Positions 17,483-24,965 of a stretch of DNA of 36,973 bases are shown here, one piece after another. The notes under the pieces were generated by a model. That model worked only from the letters and a program-made list of their open reading frames with translations. It was not told the DNA's origin and searched no databases. The stretch covers positions 1 through 36,973 of the forward strand of contig JAGAEK010000066.1 in assembly GCA_017828835.1 (NCBI GenBank), in the 5' to 3' direction. The stretch is from Oscillospiraceae bacterium. Lineage in GTDB: Bacteria > Bacillota > Clostridia > Oscillospirales > Ruminococcaceae. The position numbers were made by a program, and so were the translations under genes. Positions within the stretch are counted from its first letter, which is position 1; the number at the start of each line of letters is the position of its first letter.

Positions 17483-17777
17483 CCTTTGCACACCTTTCTT
17501 ACAATCTATATATCCCCACAAGAATATTATATGCGATCAAACAAAAATCAGGATTCAAAAAGCACAGATCTCATGGCCGAAGTAGACGAACTGCAAAGAC
17601 CCGCCTTTTAAATCCCGGTTGAAAATAATTGATATTCAAAAAGTATATTTTGTGCTTGCCGAAAGACGTTTCCGGAAAATAAATCGCGCACCGTAAAACC
17701 TCGGATAAGCGCTTATATGTCACTCCTTGCCGATCAAATCGGCGGAAGCCCCGGAACAACATAATGCGACTAAACCA
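17483..17777 (-). promoter_or_regulatory. Long structured 5' leader of the giant gene
   Basis: About 295 nt separate the predicted start near 17777 from the ATG at 17482. The leader includes a 6-bp hairpin GCCGAT-TTG-ATCGGC (17729-17743) and a perfect 12-base palindrome ATAAGCGCTTAT (17705-17716). I do not recognise a known riboswitch class. A 63-codon frame inside it lacks a ribosome site. Confidence 0.5.
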
Positions 17778-17783
17778 GTTTAT

Positions 17784-17812
17784 AATGTATCATAAGGTTT
17801 TTCCTTTGTCAA
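17784..17812 (-). promoter_or_regulatory. Promoter of the giant surface-protein gene
   Basis: On the minus strand a perfect -35 TTGACA (17807-17812), a 17-bp spacer and a -10 TACATT (17784-17789) are present. A second AT-rich TATAAA follows immediately. Confidence 0.7.
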
Positions 17813-17883
17813 TAGATAATTTTCAATTTGTACTACATAATTATGAACGATAGCTCAAGAATATGTACAAAAGCTAAACAAAA

Positions 17884-17908
17884 AGCCGAAATGCAAAGCA
17901 TTTCGGCT
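17884..17908 (-). terminator. Intrinsic terminator after the remnant gene
   Basis: A perfect 11-bp stem AGCCGAAATGC/GCATTTCGGCT with an AAA loop is followed on the minus strand by TTTTGTTT. It separates the remnant from the giant gene's promoter. Confidence 0.85.
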
Positions 17909-17948
17909 CGCTGTCTAACGTTGATTTTATTATTAATATTATTTCAAA

Positions 17949-18245
17949 TCAGAAGAAAAGGGTATCCCCGTCACTGAATATTACCTTTATAGGCTTAGAA
18001 TCATCTAAAGAATTATCACCATATTGTTCTTTAGAATTATCAATATATCTATACAAAAAAGACCAAAGTTCATCACCGGAAATGATCGGCTCCATTCCTT
18101 CTCCGTATAGTTCATATGATATTCTGACCACTCCCGCTGCCGGCACTGCTGTTGTGCTGAAAATATATTCCGAATCACATTCTCCGCTGTTGCAAAACTC
18201 TCCGTTATACCGAAAACTCGGTACAAAAACAGGATAAACCGCATA
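17949..18245 (-). pseudogene. Remnant or start-less gene of unknown function
   Basis: The minus strand is open for 98 codons from just after a TAA (18246-18248) to TGA at 17949-17951. The translation looks like genuine protein (for example RYNGEFCNSGECDSEYIFS, then ISYELYGEG and KVIFSDGDTLFF). No ATG or good ribosome site is available for the full frame. A GTG at 18146 could start a 65-residue product, but it would cut into the convincing region. A terminator follows, as expected of a once-expressed gene. I interpret it as the 3' end of a truncated gene; the family is not recognised. A frameshift from a neighbouring frame is an alternative. Confidence 0.5.
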
Positions 18246-18265
18246 TTATCATAAAAGTACTTTCG

Positions 18266-18279
18266 ATTTTCACGAAAAT
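18266..18279 (+). promoter_or_regulatory. Palindrome upstream of the ZIP transporter gene
   Basis: ATTTTC-AC-GAAAAT lies directly before an AT-rich -10-like stretch (TGATAATATA, 18281-18290). It could be an operator for a metal-responsive repressor. No strong -35 is visible. Confidence 0.3.
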
Positions 18280-18318
18280 ATGATAATATAAAAAAAGAGT
18301 TGGTAAAGGGGGATTTTA

Positions 18319-19113
18319 ATGAGCGATGAACTAAGGATTGCGGCAGGAATAATGATACCGTTTTTCGGAACTCTTTTAGGTGCCGCTGCGGTGTTTTTCA
18401 TAAAAAACAATAATATGGGCGATAAATTGAGAAAACTGCTACTCGGTTTTGCTTCGGGAGTCATGATCGCGGCATCCGTCTGGTCGCTGCTCATACCGTC
18501 TATAAGTATGTCGGCGGGATACGGTTCAAATGCTTGGATACCCGCAACGGCGGGATTTTTGCTCGGGATGGGATTTTTGCTTTTGCTCGATACGGTCACT
18601 CCGCATATCCATATAAACGATTCGGAACATCAGGAGGGCAAACCGTCCGGACTCGGAAAATCGATGATGCTGATCCTGGCGGTAACTTTGCATAATATTC
18701 CGGAAGGAATGGCCGTCGGCGTTGCGTTTGCCGGAGTTATAAGCGGTAAAGCCGATATAACGATGTCGGGAGCGATAGCGCTCGCAATAGGGATCGCGAT
18801 ACAGAATTTCCCCGAAGGCGCGATCATTTCGGCTCCGCTTTTGTCGAGCGGACTGTCAAAGAAAAAATCGTTTTTATACGGAGCGGCATCGGGTATAGTG
18901 GAACCGATAGGAGCGGTGTTGACACTGCTCATAACCTCGGCGGTAACTTCGGCTTTGCCTTATATCCTTTCTTTTGCCGCCGGCGCAATGATCTACGTCG
19001 TCGTGGAAGAACTGATACCCGAATCAAGATCCGAAAATCACAGCAACGCGGGAAATATCGGCGTCGCTTTCGGATTTGCGCTTATGATGGCGCTCGACGT
19101 GGCGCTTGGATAA
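18319..19113 (+). CDS. ZIP-family divalent metal transporter
   Basis: A 264-residue membrane protein with about eight hydrophobic spans and the ZIP hallmarks. The first metal-site helix has HNIPEG (His125 to Gly130), and the next has QNFPEGA (Gln162, Glu166). The helix after them contains VVEELIPE (Glu230/231). A His-rich loop HIHINDSEH precedes the core motif. ZIP proteins of the ZupT/GufA type move Zn(II), Fe(II) or Mn(II) into the cytoplasm; the metal cannot be told from sequence. AAAGGGG lies seven bases before ATG 18319. It leads a same-strand run with FTR-like, thioredoxin and Nudix genes, with 42 bases to the next gene. Confidence 0.93.
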   Translation: MSDELRIAAGIMIPFFGTLLGAAAVFFIKNNNMGDKLRKLLLGFASGVMIAASVWSLLIPSISMSAGYGSNAWIPATAGFLLGMGFLLLLDTVTPHIHINDSEHQEGKPSGLGKSMMLILAVTLHNIPEGMAVGVAFAGVISGKADITMSGAIALAIGIAIQNFPEGAIISAPLLSSGLSKKKSFLYGAASGIVEPIGAVLTLLITSAVTSALPYILSFAAGAMIYVVVEELIPESRSENHSNAGNIGVAFGFALMMALDVALG

Positions 19114-19155
19114 TAAAATTCCGAGGATAGATTAAAAAGAAAAGGAGCAACAAAA

Positions 19156-19353
19156 ATGAAGATAACAGTCAACCCGGATAAAAATATTGCCGACGCCGTT
19201 AAAAAAGGCCTTGAGCTTACCGGCGGATACTGTCCGTGCAGAAGAGAAAAAAAAGAAGAATATAAGTGTATGTGCGAGGAGTTCAGAAATCAGATAAAAG
19301 ACCCAGATTTTGAAGGCTTTTGCCACTGTATGCTTTATTATAAATCCAAATAA
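19156..19353 (+). CDS. Ferredoxin-thioredoxin reductase catalytic-subunit-like protein
   Basis: A 65-residue protein with three Cys pairs: CPC (26-28), CMC (38-40) and CHC (56-58). This is the FTR catalytic-chain pattern, in which the cysteines hold a [4Fe-4S] cluster and an adjacent redox-active disulfide. FTR passes electrons from reduced ferredoxin to thioredoxin. The spacing (9 and 15 residues) differs from the plant/cyanobacterial CPC-x16-CPC-x8-CHC form, and the protein is much shorter; similar short forms are known in anaerobes. No variable-subunit gene is nearby. AAAGGAG precedes ATG 19156. A thioredoxin gene starts 13 bases downstream, which strongly supports the assignment. Confidence 0.85.
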   Translation: MKITVNPDKNIADAVKKGLELTGGYCPCRREKKEEYKCMCEEFRNQIKDPDFEGFCHCMLYYKSK

Positions 19354-19366
19354 GGAGATGTTAAAA

Positions 19367-19681
19367 ATGTCGGAATTGAAAATCACAAAGGATAATTTCA
19401 AAAAAGAAGTGCTCGAATCGAAGCTGCCGGTCCTGCTGGACTTTTGGGCGGTATGGTGCGGTCCCTGCAGAATGCTTGCACCCGTCGTTGAAGAGATCGC
19501 GAACGAGTTTGCCGGTCAAGTGAAAGTCGGTAAGGTCAACGTCGATGAAGAACCTGAACTTTCGGAAATGTTCAGCGTTATGAGTATACCTATGCTTGTC
19601 GTTATAAAAAACGGAAAAATAGTAAACACTTCGATAGGATATAAGCCGAAAGAAGACGTCGCGGCTCTTTTGGACCTGTAA
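19367..19681 (+). CDS. trxA: Thioredoxin
   Basis: The 104-residue product is a standard single-domain thioredoxin with active site WCGPC (Cys31 and Cys34), DFWAVW before it and the cis-proline loop SIPML later. It reduces disulfides in cytoplasmic proteins. AAGGAG overlaps the stop of the upstream FTR-like gene and precedes ATG 19367 by nine bases; an in-frame upstream start at 19310 would overlap that gene and lacks support. The pairing implies that this thioredoxin is reduced with ferredoxin electrons rather than NADPH. That is an inference from gene order. Confidence 0.95.
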   Translation: MSELKITKDNFKKEVLESKLPVLLDFWAVWCGPCRMLAPVVEEIANEFAGQVKVGKVNVDEEPELSEMFSVMSIPMLVVIKNGKIVNTSIGYKPKEDVAALLDL

Positions 19682-19732
19682 AATCCGTTTTGGGGAGTGT
19701 AATTTCCCGAATTTTCCGAAAGGAAGAGAGAG

Positions 19733-20290
19733 ATGGAATTTTTTGACGTAGTTGACGAAGAGGGAAATCCCACGGGAGACAAAACTGAGCGAAAAATCGC
19801 TCACTCCCTCGGAATTCGCCACCGAACGGTCCACGTCTGGATAGTAAGGGAAAAAGACGGAAAGATGCAGGCGCTTTTTCAAAAAAGGGCGGCTTGTAAA
19901 GATTCATTTCCCGGAAGGTACGACACCTCGTCCGCAGGCCATATCACCTCCGGAGACGAGCCGATCGATTCGGCAATAAGAGAGCTTGCCGAAGAACTTG
20001 GTATAAAAGCTGAGCGAAAAGACATGAAAGCTATCGGAAAATTCAGAATACAGTATGAAAAGGAGTTCCACGGCAAGCTTTTCCGGGATAACGAGATCGC
20101 GTTCGTCTTTTTATGCGACAAAGCCGTTGACGAAAAAGACGTCGTTCTTCAAAAAGACGAGGTAGAGGAAGTAAGGTGGTTTTGCATCGACGAGGCCTAC
20201 GAAAAAAGAATATCCGGCGACAAAACTTTTTGCACTCCTCTCGAAGGTCTTGAGATAATAAAAAAATATCTGTCCGAAAACCAAAAATAA
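19733..20290 (+). CDS. Nudix hydrolase, IPP-isomerase-like subgroup
   Basis: A 185-residue cytoplasmic protein. It opens EFFDVVDEEGNPTG, typical of the YfcD/IPP-isomerase-like Nudix subgroup. The Nudix box is GHITSGD-x7-RELAEELGI, retaining the catalytic REL-x-EE; the first acidic position is Asp instead of the usual Glu, with a Glu following it. Such proteins hydrolyse nucleoside diphosphate derivatives or related pyrophosphates, or act as isopentenyl-diphosphate isomerases; the substrate is not predictable. AAAGGAAGAG precedes ATG 19733. It is the last gene of the ZIP-FTR-Trx run, 51 bases after trxA with no terminator between, and is followed by a strong terminator. Confidence 0.9.
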   Translation: MEFFDVVDEEGNPTGDKTERKIAHSLGIRHRTVHVWIVREKDGKMQALFQKRAACKDSFPGRYDTSSAGHITSGDEPIDSAIRELAEELGIKAERKDMKAIGKFRIQYEKEFHGKLFRDNEIAFVFLCDKAVDEKDVVLQKDEVEEVRWFCIDEAYEKRISGDKTFCTPLEGLEIIKKYLSENQK

Positions 20291-20300
20291 ACGTATAAAA

Positions 20301-20334
20301 AAAAGACCGTACCCGTTAAAAGGTACGGTCTTTT
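20301..20334. terminator. Bidirectional terminator between the Nudix gene and clpB
   Basis: A 13-bp stem AAAAGACCGTACC/GGTACGGTCTTTT with an 8-base loop. A and T runs lie on both sides, serving two convergent genes. Confidence 0.9.
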
Positions 20335-20343
20335 CGCGCGATA

Positions 20344-22917
20344 TTATTTTATAAAAAGTCCGTTTTCCGAGCGATCCACGGTTATAGTGTCGCCGGGAGA
20401 AAGAGTTCCGGAAAGTATCGCCCGGGAAATAAGAGTTTCAACGTTCGACTGCAAAAACCGTTTGAGCGGACGCGCGCCGAAAGATATGTCAAATGCGTTG
20501 TCGATAATATATTCTTTGGCTTGCGGCGTGAGCTGCAAAGAAAGCTGTTTATCGGACAGCCGCTTCGATATCGACGCCAGCTGAAGATCGAGTATGCTTT
20601 CGATATTCTCTTTCGTGAGCGGCTTATAAAGTACGATCTCGTCAAGACGGTTCAAAAATTCGGGGCGGAAAGAACGTCTCAAAAGTGCGTTCACTCCGTC
20701 TTTTGCCTGATCGGAGATACTGCCGTCCGGGAGTATGCCGTCAAGAATAATATCCGAGCCGAGATTCGAGGTCAGGATCAGGATAGTGTTCTTGAAATCC
20801 ACCGTTCTGCCTTGACCGTCGGTGATCCTGCCGTCGTCGAGCACCTGGAGAAGCACGTTGAAAATATCCGGGTGGGCTTTTTCGATCTCGTCAAACAACA
20901 CGACAGAATAGGGTTTGCGGCGGACCGCTTCGGTGAGCTGTCCTCCCTCGTCGTAGCCGACGTATCCGGGAGGCGCTCCGATAAGGCGGGACACCGAGTA
21001 TTTTTCCATATATTCCGACATATCTATACGTATTATGGATTTTTCATTGTCAAACAACGCTTCCGCAACGGCTTTTGCAAGTTCCGTCTTTCCGACGCCG
21101 GTCGGACCGAGAAACAAAAACGATCCGATCGGGCGGTTCGGATCCTGTATGCCCGCACGGGAACGAAGGATCGCGTCGGAAACGCGCTTTACGGCGTCGT
21201 CCTGACCGATGACCCGCTTATGCAGGATCTGTTCAAGAGACAACAGCTTCTCACGTTCGCTTTCCATAAGCTTTGACACCGGTATGCCGGTCCACCTTGA
21301 AACGACTTTCGAGATCTCGTCTTCCGTGACGCAATTACGCAGCAGCGGATTTTCGTCGTTTTTGCTGTCTTTTTCGAGTTCCTCGAGCTTTTTTTGAAGT
21401 TTCGGAAGCTCGCCGTACCTCAATTCAGCGGCTTTTGCAAGGTCGTAGTCGTTCTGCGCTTTTTCGATCATCGCACCGGTCTGTTCTATTTCCTCTCTGA
21501 GCTTTTGGATCGTTCCGATACTTTGTTTTTCTTTTTCCCATTTTGCCTTCATCGAAGCAAAGCTCTCTCTTGCTTCGGATAACTCGCTCTGCAATTCTTT
21601 GAGCCGCGCTTCGGAAATTTTATCGTTTTCACGTTTCAATGCGGCCTCTTCTATTTCAAGCTGCATTATACGGCGTGATTTTTCGTCCATTTCGGTAGGC
21701 ATCGAGTTCATTTCCGTTTTTATAAGCGAACACGCTTCATCAACAAGGTCTATCGCTTTGTCGGGAAGGAAACGGTCCGAGATATATCTTTCAGAAAGCG
21801 TTGCCGCGGCGATCAAAGCGGCATCGTGTATTTTCACGCCGTGGAACACCTCGTATCTTTCGCGGATACCGCGCAAAATCGAAATCGTATCCTCGACGGA
21901 AGGCTCGGGAACCGGTACCGGCTGGAACCGGCGTTCGAGTGCGGCGTCTTTTTCGATGTATTTACTGTATTCGTTCAAGGTAGTCGCGCCGATACAGTGA
22001 AGTTCTCCGCGTGCAAGCATCGGTTTGAGAAGGTTTCCCGCGTCCATCGCACCGTCCGTTTTGCCCGCTCCGACTATAGTATGAAGCTCGTCTATGAAAA
22101 GAATTATATTGCCGTTCGAGTTTTTGACGTCCTCCAGAACGGCTTTAAGACGTTCTTCAAATTCTCCGCGGTATTTCGCTCCGGCGACGAGAGCGCCCAT
22201 ATCCAAAGAAAAAATGGTTTTGTTCTTGAGGTTTTCGGGTACGTCGCCTTTTACGATCCTTATAGCGAGACCTTCCGTGATAGCGGTCTTTCCGACGCCG
22301 GGCTCACCTATAAGGCAGGGGTTGTTTTTGGTTTTTCGGGAGAGTATGCGTATAACGCTTCTGATTTCGTTTTCTCTGCCGATAACGGGGTCGAGTTTTT
22401 GTTTTCTCGCGAGTTCAACCAAGTCCTGACCGTATTTTTTCAAAGCGTTGTAGCTGTCTTCTGGCGCGTCGCTGTTTACCGTTCTCGAACCTCTGATGTT
22501 TTTCAGCGCACACAAGACGGCGGTCTCGTTCACCCCGCACTCTTTGAATATCTTCGCTACCGTCGGATCGGCTTTTTTGATAAGCCCGAGAATGAGATGC
22601 TCGACCGAAACAAACGAGTCGTGCATTTGGTCCGCTTCGGCTTCCGCTCTGTCGAAAACCGCGGCAAGCTCACGTGAAACATAGGGCGATCCGCCGGAAA
22701 CCTTCGGCAGAGAATTCAATTTTTCTTCGGTTTTCCTTATTATTGACGAATAATCCGAAGACGCCGAAAAGATTTCGGGTGCAAGTCCGTCTTTTTGAGT
22801 TAACAGCGCATAAAGCAGGTGTATCTGTTCGATACACTGATTTCCGTATTCGTTTGCGATCTCCTGGCAGGAATTTACCGCTTCCGCGCTTTTTTTGGTA
22901 TATTTATCGAAGTTCAT
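20344..22917 (-). CDS. clpB: ATP-dependent disaggregase ClpB
   Basis: The 857-residue protein has the full ClpB layout. It comprises the N-terminal Clp repeat domain (about 1-145), a first AAA+ domain with Walker A GEPGVGKT (204-211), a long coiled-coil middle domain rich in Lys/Glu (about 400-525), and a second AAA+ domain with Walker A GPTGVGKT (604-611) and a conserved GYVGYDEGG pore loop. ClpB extracts polypeptides from aggregates together with DnaK/DnaJ/GrpE. The middle domain and the lack of an IGF/L loop separate it from ClpA/ClpC. AAGGAGG precedes ATG 22917. A CIRCE element about 90-115 bases upstream indicates HrcA-controlled heat-shock expression. Confidence 0.97.
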   Translation of the reverse strand: MNFDKYTKKSAEAVNSCQEIANEYGNQCIEQIHLLYALLTQKDGLAPEIFSASSDYSSIIRKTEEKLNSLPKVSGGSPYVSRELAAVFDRAEAEADQMHDSFVSVEHLILGLIKKADPTVAKIFKECGVNETAVLCALKNIRGSRTVNSDAPEDSYNALKKYGQDLVELARKQKLDPVIGRENEIRSVIRILSRKTKNNPCLIGEPGVGKTAITEGLAIRIVKGDVPENLKNKTIFSLDMGALVAGAKYRGEFEERLKAVLEDVKNSNGNIILFIDELHTIVGAGKTDGAMDAGNLLKPMLARGELHCIGATTLNEYSKYIEKDAALERRFQPVPVPEPSVEDTISILRGIRERYEVFHGVKIHDAALIAAATLSERYISDRFLPDKAIDLVDEACSLIKTEMNSMPTEMDEKSRRIMQLEIEEAALKRENDKISEARLKELQSELSEARESFASMKAKWEKEKQSIGTIQKLREEIEQTGAMIEKAQNDYDLAKAAELRYGELPKLQKKLEELEKDSKNDENPLLRNCVTEDEISKVVSRWTGIPVSKLMESEREKLLSLEQILHKRVIGQDDAVKRVSDAILRSRAGIQDPNRPIGSFLFLGPTGVGKTELAKAVAEALFDNEKSIIRIDMSEYMEKYSVSRLIGAPPGYVGYDEGGQLTEAVRRKPYSVVLFDEIEKAHPDIFNVLLQVLDDGRITDGQGRTVDFKNTILILTSNLGSDIILDGILPDGSISDQAKDGVNALLRRSFRPEFLNRLDEIVLYKPLTKENIESILDLQLASISKRLSDKQLSLQLTPQAKEYIIDNAFDISFGARPLKRFLQSNVETLISRAILSGTLSPGDTITVDRSENGLFIK

Positions 22918-23006
22918 ATCAGAACCTCCTTTTTACGTTTTTGTAAAGTAAGTATAGGCGATAAATATGAATTTTTGTAATGCATTTTATTTCCTTTTTG
23001 TTAATA

Positions 23007-23033
23007 TTAGCACTCTTTATATTAGATTGCTAA
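23007..23033. promoter_or_regulatory. CIRCE element (HrcA operator)
   Basis: TTAGCACTC-N9-GATTGCTAA matches the CIRCE consensus TTAGCACTC-N9-GAGTGCTAA except at one position. It lies in the 186-base divergent gap between clpB and the vanW-family gene. An AT-rich -10-like stretch for clpB overlaps the element, while the vanW promoter starts 11 bases to its right. Confidence 0.92.
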
Positions 23034-23043
23034 TATTCCCAAA

Positions 23044-23072
23044 TTGACAGCGCCGCATTAAGAAGGTATAAT
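23044..23072 (+). promoter_or_regulatory. Perfect-consensus promoter of the vanW-family gene
   Basis: TTGACA (23044-23049), a 17-bp spacer and TATAAT (23067-23072) match the sigma-A consensus exactly, predicting a start near 23079 and a short leader. Confidence 0.92.
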
Positions 23073-23103
23073 TTTCTCAGATCAAAAGGAGGGCGATTTT
23101 TCA

Positions 23104-23937
23104 GTGACAAAAGAGAAAAAGAAAAGAAAACTGTTTTGTCAGATCTCTCCGCTGACTTATGAAATTTCGAAAAAAAGATGCTGTGTAAACAGAGATATCA
23201 GCGACTTTTTCAGCCGCAGCAGATTTGCGAAAACAAAATCGGAAGAACCGCTTCCGGTATCTGTCATAAAACATAAATCCCTGATCCGCCGCAAGCTCGG
23301 GAACGTAAGGATGGATCTGCAGGAAAATAAAGCCGTCAATCTGTCGATCGCGGCGCCTAAAGTGAACGGTATACTTATAAAACCGGGCGAAACTTTTTCT
23401 TTTTGGAGGCTCGTCGGGGACGCTACCGCCGAAAAAGGGTATCTTAACGGAGTCGTGATCTCCTCCGGCAAAGTACTTGAAGGCATCGGAGGCGGTATGT
23501 GTCAATTCACGAACTTGATACACTGGATGATCCTGCATACCCCGATGAAGATAACCGAACACCATCACCATGATTCTATGGATCTTTTTCCGGATTTTAA
23601 CCGACAGATCCCGTTCGGTACGGGAACGTCGATAATGTATAATTATCTGGATTACCGTTTTTGCAACACCACCGACAACACCTATCAGCTTCTTTGTTAT
23701 ACGACGGACACTTACCTTTGCGGCGAGCTTCGCGCGGTAAAGCCGCAGGATTACGTTTACCATATTTTTACCGAAGGCGAGAGATTTGAAGAGGAAGACG
23801 GCGTCGTTTACCGTTTGGGCAGGGTCTACAGAAAAACGGTTGACAGAGTTACCGGAAACACCGTCGAACAAACGCTTGTCCGGGACAACCGCGCCAAGGT
23901 CATGTACGATTTGAAATATACAACGCTGAATAAATAA
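23104..23937 (+). CDS. VanW family protein
   Basis: A 277-residue protein with the VanW domain over most of its length. Recognisable blocks are NVRMDLQENKAVNLSIAAPK, IKPGETFSFWRLVG, the hallmark GGGMCQFTN and EHHHHDSMD. VanW is named from vanB-type vancomycin-resistance clusters, but its biochemical role is not established and no other van genes are present here, so resistance should not be inferred. This is the short form without signal peptide, membrane segment or peptidoglycan-binding domains. The start is GTG at 23104, ten bases after AGGAGGG (23088-23093); no in-frame ATG is nearby. It is transcribed alone from an ideal promoter, divergent from clpB. Confidence 0.9.
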   Translation: MTKEKKKRKLFCQISPLTYEISKKRCCVNRDISDFFSRSRFAKTKSEEPLPVSVIKHKSLIRRKLGNVRMDLQENKAVNLSIAAPKVNGILIKPGETFSFWRLVGDATAEKGYLNGVVISSGKVLEGIGGGMCQFTNLIHWMILHTPMKITEHHHHDSMDLFPDFNRQIPFGTGTSIMYNYLDYRFCNTTDNTYQLLCYTTDTYLCGELRAVKPQDYVYHIFTEGERFEEEDGVVYRLGRVYRKTVDRVTGNTVEQTLVRDNRAKVMYDLKYTTLNK

Positions 23938-23947
23938 CGAGTATAAT

Positions 23948-23982
23948 AAAAACGCTCACAGTCTTAAACTGTAAGCGTTTTT
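23948..23982. terminator. Bidirectional terminator between vanW-family and araC-family genes
   Basis: AAAACGCT-C-ACAGT pairs with ACTGT-A-AGCGTTTT with one internal mismatch and a 5-base loop. T-runs occur on both strands. Confidence 0.85.
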
Positions 23983-23992
23983 AAATTTCTTA

Positions 23993-24820
23993 TTATTTTG
24001 AATTTTTCGGAAGAACGGAATTTTTGTAAGCGGACGGAGTGATACCCTCGAGCTTTTTGAAAAGTTTTGAAAAATAATAAACGTCGTTTATTCCGACCGA
24101 ATACGCTGCCGATTTCAGCGGCTCTCCGTTTGCGATAAGCGTTTTCGCTTTCTCAATCCTCTGTTTGAGGATATACTTTTCCGGGGATATGCCGAATTTG
24201 TCTTTGAACAATCTGTAGACGCGGCTTCTGTCGACACCGAGATACTCAGAAATCTCAGACACCGATATCCCTTCAGCGCAGTGAAAATCGATAAACGCAA
24301 CGGCACCGTCTATTTGACGGTTGAATTTTTTGCCGCCGCCGTTTCCGGCGGACTCTTCGATCGCGCTGAAACACTCCATAACGCATCCCTCGAAATACGC
24401 CGCCGTGGGATTTTCTTTTTTGTCAACACAGCGCTCGAGTATTTCTTTTATCTTGTTTTCAAATATATTGTTATTTACGGTCACTTTCAGGTCGTCTTTA
24501 TCTATGCCGGCTTTTTCGAGGTGCTTTTCGACGAAATCCCCCGTGAAACATATCCAGCAAAAAGTCCAGGGGTCGTCCGGATCGGAATAGTAAAGTGCGG
24601 CGTCTCTCGGAAGGATAATAAACGCGTCGTTTGCCGAAAGAGAATACTTTTTCCCTCTGACCTCGTAATATCCCCTCCCGTTCAAAACCTTGTGTATTAT
24701 ATACGGGTACCTTGCGTAAGGCCCGCAAGAAAAGTTTTTATCACAGTTCAAATACCCGCAGCCGCAAAACCGCCAGTTCGAGTCCTCGTCGAAATGACTT
24801 GCCCAATATTCTTTCCTCAT
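23993..24820 (-). CDS. AraC-family transcriptional regulator
   Basis: The 275-residue product has an N-terminal cupin-like sensing domain (about 30-110, with YPYIIHKVLNGRGYYEVRGK typical of AraC-type ligand pockets). Its C-terminal double helix-turn-helix domain (about 175-270) contains ISVSEISEYLGVDRSRVYRLF and later the family's GITPSAYK. ATG 24820 is preferred because GAGG lies six bases upstream; an in-frame ATG at 24838 is an alternative. It diverges from the glycyl-radical enzyme operon with only 145 bases between start codons, so it most likely senses that pathway's substrate and activates it. The inducer is unknown. Confidence 0.92.
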   Translation of the reverse strand: MRKEYWASHFDEDSNWRFCGCGYLNCDKNFSCGPYARYPYIIHKVLNGRGYYEVRGKKYSLSANDAFIILPRDAALYYSDPDDPWTFCWICFTGDFVEKHLEKAGIDKDDLKVTVNNNIFENKIKEILERCVDKKENPTAAYFEGCVMECFSAIEESAGNGGGKKFNRQIDGAVAFIDFHCAEGISVSEISEYLGVDRSRVYRLFKDKFGISPEKYILKQRIEKAKTLIANGEPLKSAAYSVGINDVYYFSKLFKKLEGITPSAYKNSVLPKNSK

Positions 24821-24849
24821 AATGAACCTCAACTCCATTCCCTGCTGTC

Positions 24850-24878
24850 AATATAACAAATATCATGGTAAAAGTCAA
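24850..24878 (-). promoter_or_regulatory. Promoter of the araC-family gene
   Basis: On the minus strand TTGACT (24873-24878), a 17-bp spacer and TATATT (24850-24855) predict a start near 24843. Confidence 0.75.
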
Positions 24879-24909
24879 CAATAATACAAAACAAATCATC
24901 AATTCGCCA

Positions 24910-24938
24910 TTGAGAGATGCCGATAAAATCAGTATTAT
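24910..24938 (+). promoter_or_regulatory. Promoter of the glycyl-radical enzyme operon
   Basis: TTGAGA (24910-24915), a 17-bp spacer and TATTAT (24933-24938) predict a start near 24945, only about 20 bases before the GTG start codon. Confidence 0.7.
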
Positions 24939-24965
24939 TGTAATAGAAGAAGATTATTATACGGG

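Noticed and set aside
17571..17762. 63-codon minus-strand frame in the leader of the giant gene, a possible leader peptide
   Set aside because: There is no ribosome site before its ATG, and the sequence overlaps hairpins and does not look like a peptide under selection.
21826..22677. 283-codon plus-strand frame opposite clpB
   Set aside because: It is antisense to the first AAA+ domain of ClpB, which is unmistakable.
23104..23937. Vancomycin-resistance cluster
   Set aside because: Only a VanW-family gene is present; no vanR/S, vanH, ligase, vanX or vanY genes are seen, and VanW-like proteins are common in non-resistant Clostridia.
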